The translations under genes and the position numbers were made by a program. From NCBI RefSeq assembly GCF_902148855.1, contig NC_043978.1, positions 32,238,686 through 32,302,685 on the forward strand: 64,000 nt of DNA. Direction: 5' to 3'. Numbering within the stretch: position 1 is the first letter of the stretch; each line of letters opens with the position of its first letter. Shown piece after piece: positions 60,401-64,000 of this stretch. The notes under the pieces are model-generated. The model saw only the letters and a program-made list of their open reading frames with translations. It was not told where the DNA came from and did no database searches. The stretch comes from Sphaeramia orbicularis. Taxonomy: Eukaryota; Chordata; Actinopteri; Kurtiformes; Apogonidae.

Positions 60401-61496
60401 GCCTCTTCACCCTTTTCTACATCTCTGCATGCCATGATAACACGGGCACCTGCCACAAAAAAAAAAAACAAAACCCAAAAACATTAACTAAATTATCAAC
60501 AAAACATTACTTACACAAATACAAAGAGAGAAGTGTTCTTGTGTTTTCGAGGCTCCAAGTGACACACTGAGCAACAATATACAAAAGATTTTCCCACTTA
60601 ATTTATTGATTTACGTGTATTTGCAGCTCATATGAGTTGCTTCTCAATATGTTTTCAAACTTTCCATGCAATAGGCTTTCTGCTACTCCTTGTTGTGACT
60701 ACTGCGGTCAGGCACACCTGGATTAATCAGAGTGTCCAATAATGAAAGACAGGAAATAAAGGAGCTGCCTTAAGTTTAGGAAGAAGTGGGGTTGTGCATA
60801 AAGCCCATTAAGCTTTTGGAAAAGACCCAGAATCCTTGAAATACACTTTTTTGTCTCATCTTAACAGGCTGTCTAATTCTAATCAAAGACTGGAAATATG
60901 AGGAAATTCTGATTAAAAATGAGCAATCTGAGTTATGTAAGTTTTGCAAAACAGTAGAAAACAGTTTGTCCAGATATAAAAATATGTTCCTGATACGTTA
61001 ACATCTTGGTAATTTTACCTTAATGTTGCTGTTTATTTCTTCTAAGGTAGTGACGTATGAATGTGAACAAGCATTTTTCACTATATTTACAGGTAAACCC
61101 AAAAGGTCACCTCGCACTGCCAGATCCAGGGCAGTCTCTTTCCCAATTCCCGTGTTGGCTCCAGTGATGAGGACTGTCTTCCCGTCCAGACGAGCTGTAG
61201 ATGTACACACTCCCCCAGCTGCGTATTTTCTGTCAAAACACAACAGTCTGCAATGAAAACAGTTATCATGAAGTATGTGCCTTCTGGGAAATAAGGTGTT
61301 ATAGCAGCAAAGGGACAGTCATAAAGTAAAACCATCATGTAAGCACAAACACAAAGGGTCAGATGGGAAATAAAGGCTAAATCATGCACAATGATGAAAA
61401 AGTTCATTGACTCTTCCTTTAAATACAGAACCAATCAGTAAAAAACACGTGAAGGGTAAAAAGCTATAGACTAGAGCTGTATTTTATTAAGAACTC

Positions 61497-61540
<44 letters not shown>

Positions 61541-62469
61541 TAATCTGTACACAGATGAAAAATTGTCCAACCTCAACTTGTTTCTGAAGTCAGAAAGCTT
61601 GGGGAAATTGTCACATTTGAGAAGCAAAAAAGCATTTAAATGAAAAGTAAATAATTCATTCATTTTCCAAACCTCCAGTTCATCTCAGGGCTGACATATA
61701 CAGACAACCAACCATTCACTCAGACGGTACAATTAACCCCTTAGTGCATGTTTTTGGACGGTGGGAGGAAGCAGAGTGTTCAGGGAGTTACTGAGGTAGA
61801 ACCCATGCAGACACAGGGACAACATGCAAACTCCACACAGAAAGGCCCACAGTGACTCTTACTGTGAGGCAACAGCTCTACCCACTGCACCACCCACAAT
61901 CCATTAAATTATTATTATCAAAATTAACCTTTTTTAAAAAATTATCATACAGAGGCAAATACATATTTACACATTTACGTTTTACTATATATTAAACTAC
62001 GTAGTAGCTTATAGTACAGCTGAAATAATGAATAATATGCCATATGACATAAATTGTCAGGTGTTTCGATCATTGTTTCAGTAAATTGTAAATATTTAAT
62101 GGATGCAGCTTCTCAAATGTAAAGATTTGCTGCATTTCTTGTACATTATTTCAGAGTTTTTTATGCATATTTTGAGCCCCCCCCCACATACACACGCACA
62201 CACACGTTTAACCTTTTCCTAATTTTTCAACAATGACCCACTATAAATGCCTTGTCAAACTACTGGGTTTTTCCTGCAGACGATGACATCATTTCCACAT
62301 CACTATGGAGCCTCTGAATGTCCAATGGGTCATATCTGACTGCGTTTTACCCGAATGATTTCAGTGCATGGATAGGATGAGTGGTTCAAAACTTATTAAA
62401 CATTTTAGATCAGTAGATGCTCTTGGCTACAATGATCAATCTGTAATAATACACAAGAATTTATAATAC

Positions 62470-62508
<39 letters not shown>

Positions 62509-63305
62509 ATATGAGTCTGTAAAGTAACTGCAGTTTCTTGCAATAGATGTAGTGGATAAAAAGTACTATATTGCATCTGAGTAAAAAGAGTAAAAGTATC
62601 CACCACCTCAAATTGTACTTAATTACAGTAGTGGAATTACTGTACAAAATAAAAACAGACCAGGCTGCTCCATGTAAATGATAAGTCAGTGTAAAGCCTG
62701 TTCTCATTAGATTTGGACATACGGACAGTCTGGTTTAATTATTCACACATAAACTTGGGTAATGAACAGTCCCGAGCGTCAAGTCATACGAACCCACGCC
62801 ACTGAGCAGGGCCGTACCGTGTCCAATAGCCCTGCTGGAGTAATGCATATAAATATAGCTCCTCCCACGCTCAGCCTCCTGATAGGCCCGAGCGTCTTAG
62901 ACGGAAGAAACCCGCTCCATCTATGCAAAAAAAGGAAAAAAAAAAAAAAAATCTCCTACAGCTCCATCAGTCTGTTTCATTGATTTTTCTACAAGGAGAG
63001 CCAGTCAGTGTGGTATTAAATAGCATAAATGCACCTTAAATGTGCCAAATGTAGGTTATTATAGTTAAGCGTCAGCCGATGTTATTATAATGTAATAAAC
63101 CACATTGTTATACATGCATCAGTGCATTGTAATGTCCTGTCAACCAAGTAACAACTGGTAACAACCCATCCATGACGTGTTTGACACTGTATTTATTCAT
63201 AAATAAATGAGTGGCTGTGTTTGCAGCTTACCTTATATGTGATGAAAATGAAATAACAAGTAACGTCAGCGCTCCGAGGCCCGCTATGATAATTAAAAGC
63301 AACAT
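54423..63305 (-). CDS. rdh12: Retinol dehydrogenase, RDH11/12 family, damaged 3' end
   Basis: Minus-strand exons: 63305-63232, 61229-61111, 60449-60294, 59618-59514, 59305-59096, 57354-57147, 54528-54423. If exons 6-7 were undamaged the protein would be 325 aa (human RDH12 is 316). It has an N-terminal membrane helix ([20 protein letters not shown]), the cofactor motif [14 protein letters not shown], the catalytic serine in [11 protein letters not shown] and YCQSK as the YxxxK motif. Family knowledge: an NADPH-dependent, ER-anchored retinal reductase. Adjacency to zfyve26 mirrors human RDH12-ZFYVE26, which favours rdh12 over rdh11. Exons 1-5 are intact in frame. Exons 6 and 7 are not (see separate entry). 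Introns contain a hAT-like MITE and other repeats. Confidence 0.85.
54690..54708. repeat. Poly-A run in rdh intron 6
   Basis: About 19 A in a row. The rest of intron 6 up to the repeat at 56.1 kb (54710-56100) shows no recognisable element. Confidence 0.8.
56110..56686 (+). mobile_element. Non-autonomous 'CCCCGCCCC' repeat, copy 2, with internal duplication
   Basis: About 577 bp in rdh intron 6, starting 'aagccccgcccctcgcatg' and ending 'cttgcctccccttcgggg'. It is the inverse of the repeat at 14661-15010. An internal module of about 165 bp (56275-56436 and 56437-56605) is present twice in tandem; each copy contains 'caatctataaacccaatttg'. The family has no coding capacity. Confidence 0.7.
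58161..58765. mobile_element. hAT-like MITE in rdh intron 5
   Basis: About 605 bp with imperfect inverted ends: CAGTGCTGTCAACG on the left and TAGGACTGTCAAAATTAA read from the right, matching the abundant fish 'GGGCTGTCAAAATTAACGCG' type. The flanks 'taatctaa' and 'cgatctat' share ATCTA, consistent with a decayed 8-bp target duplication. The open frame at 58429-58689 inside it has no transposase similarity that I can see. Confidence 0.65.
61499..61541. repeat. (ATT)n microsatellite
   Basis: About 13 ATT units in rdh intron 1, preceded by a short T run. Confidence 0.9.
61655..61905 (-). mobile_element. SINE fragment with tRNA-like head
   Basis: Contains 'cattcattttccaaacctcc', 'acatgcaaactccacacaga' and ends in 'cagctctacccactgcacca', the reverse complement of the tRNA-like head of the same SINE family seen at 22.6 and 31.3 kb. 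It lies in rdh intron 1 and is transcribed in the same direction as the rdh gene. Confidence 0.65.
62262..62430. mobile_element. Fragment of the TTAA MITE family of copies A/B
   Basis: Shares 'ctatggagcctctgaatgtc', 'atgggtcatatctga' and 'agatcagtagatg' with the element at 11873-12417, same orientation as that copy. Both ends are missing. Confidence 0.6.
62472..62504. repeat. Poly-T tract
   Basis: More than 30 T in a row in rdh intron 1, directly right of the MITE fragment. It may be an old retroposon tail or simple slippage. Confidence 0.9.
62820..62858 (+). promoter_or_regulatory. CCAAT plus TATA cluster inside rdh intron 1
   Basis: 'gtccaatag' at about 62821 and 'gcatataaatatag' at about 62844 lie 20-25 bp apart in a locally GC-rich, CpG-bearing 150-bp stretch. 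The spacing is shorter than in a usual promoter and no exon is recognised downstream. Confidence 0.2.
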
Positions 63306-63850
63306 TATGCGACGGATCCGGGCTTTTCTGTCTCTTCCAGCAGGATTCCACTGATCTGGAGGCAGAACAGCTGATGTCAAAGCATAAAGGGGTGCAGAAC
63401 GTAGTGGAGGTGAAAGATTCCTCGAACTGCATTATGGGATTGTAGTTTTTAAGCTCTCAATCGTTGTCATTTCACTTTTAGAGTAAATTATGTCCCCAAA
63501 TGTATTTTTTTTAAATTTAATTTATATGTGCTTTTCTTTCTCATTTGATTAACTTTACTCATTTTCCACTGTATTATAATACGCTAGCTAAAATAACAAA
63601 ATCTATAAACGGAAACAAGATTAAATAAGGGATTAAATACATTTAGAATGCAAAAAAAATTGTCTTATGTTTGAATTTTTTTTTTTTTTTTTTTTTTAAA
63701 TATGTGCGTTTCTGTAAAACTAAGACGACTATTTTTAATGTAAATACAGTAAACGAAGTGAGTTACTTCGCAATGATGCGTCAAAAACTACACTGCACTT
63801 ACCGGAAAGAGTTGGTGAAAGCTGTCCGCGTACCGCCTGTACAAAAATAA
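63306..63850 (-). promoter_or_regulatory. rdh 5' UTR exons and promoter region
   Basis: On the minus strand a consensus donor (gtaagt, exon end at 63803) follows a short GC-rich segment ending 'caccaactctttccg', which suggests a non-coding first exon at about 63850-63803. It would splice to an acceptor near 63352 ('ctccagatcag') a little upstream of the start codon at 63305. The promoter would lie beyond about 63850; bases 63851-64000 show nothing else. Confidence 0.4.
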
Positions 63851-64000
63851 TTAATTAAAATGATTTTCGCTTTGGACTGTCATTAATATTATTATACTGA
63901 ACGAATAGCATCTTTTCTACGTAAATAATAAATTAACTGTTTTTCATGAGACTATCTGTCTACATGCCCAGTGTTTGTATATAATTTCAGCCGTTTTTCA

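Noticed and set aside
1-64000. LTR retrotransposon or other virus-like element
   Set aside because: No long terminal repeats, gag/pol/integrase or capsid-like frames were seen; the only reverse transcriptase is non-LTR.

Overview
The window is vertebrate nuclear DNA, almost certainly from a ray-finned (teleost, probably percomorph) fish. Its genes are split into many small GT-AG exons. The gap DNA is AT-rich and full of short fish-type transposon relics: TTAA-flanked MITEs, an internally deleted Tc1/mariner family, hAT-like MITEs, tRNA-derived SINE fragments and an L2/CR1-clade LINE. Gene content matches the human 14q23-q24 neighbourhood PLEK2 - RDH12 - ZFYVE26, with a galectin-related gene between plek2 and zfyve26. 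No virus-like element, rRNA, functional tRNA or CRISPR array was seen.

Layout: (1) 1-5.4 kb is repeat-rich. It holds a degenerate ~150-bp tandem, an orphan exon-like segment interrupted by a 5'-truncated LINE, an in-frame ~54-bp coding-like repeat, a 36-bp minisatellite and a non-LTR tail. (2) 5.4-11.3 kb, + strand: complete nine-exon plek2 (357 aa, PH-DEP-PH). (3) 13.7-19.6 kb, - strand: complete four-exon galectin-related gene (lgalsl family, 145 aa). (4) 20.8-53.3 kb, + strand: zfyve26/spastizin, one non-coding plus 42 coding exons, 2608 aa, with no frame break. (5) 53.6-63.85 kb, - strand: a retinol dehydrogenase of the RDH11/12 family in seven coding exons. Exons 1-5 are clean, but exons 6 and 7 each carry three apparent single-base indels.

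The galectin-related gene and zfyve26 are divergent, about 1.2 kb apart, with a TTAA MITE between their promoters. zfyve26 and the rdh gene converge, with poly(A) signals about 250 bp apart. The genes do not form an operon or pathway: plek2 is a phosphoinositide/cytoskeleton adaptor, zfyve26 a PI3P-binding lysosome/autophagy protein, and the rdh gene a membrane retinal reductase. I assembled the exon models by hand from splice sites and remembered human proteins. The total coding lengths of plek2, the galectin and zfyve26 are exact multiples of three, which supports them.

No wholly new system is evident. The best leads are the localised frame damage at the 3' end of the rdh gene, the LINE sitting inside an in-frame repeat exon, the near-perfect foldback element 22 bp from a zfyve26 splice donor, and three same-orientation copies of one deleted mariner confined to the zfyve26 locus.
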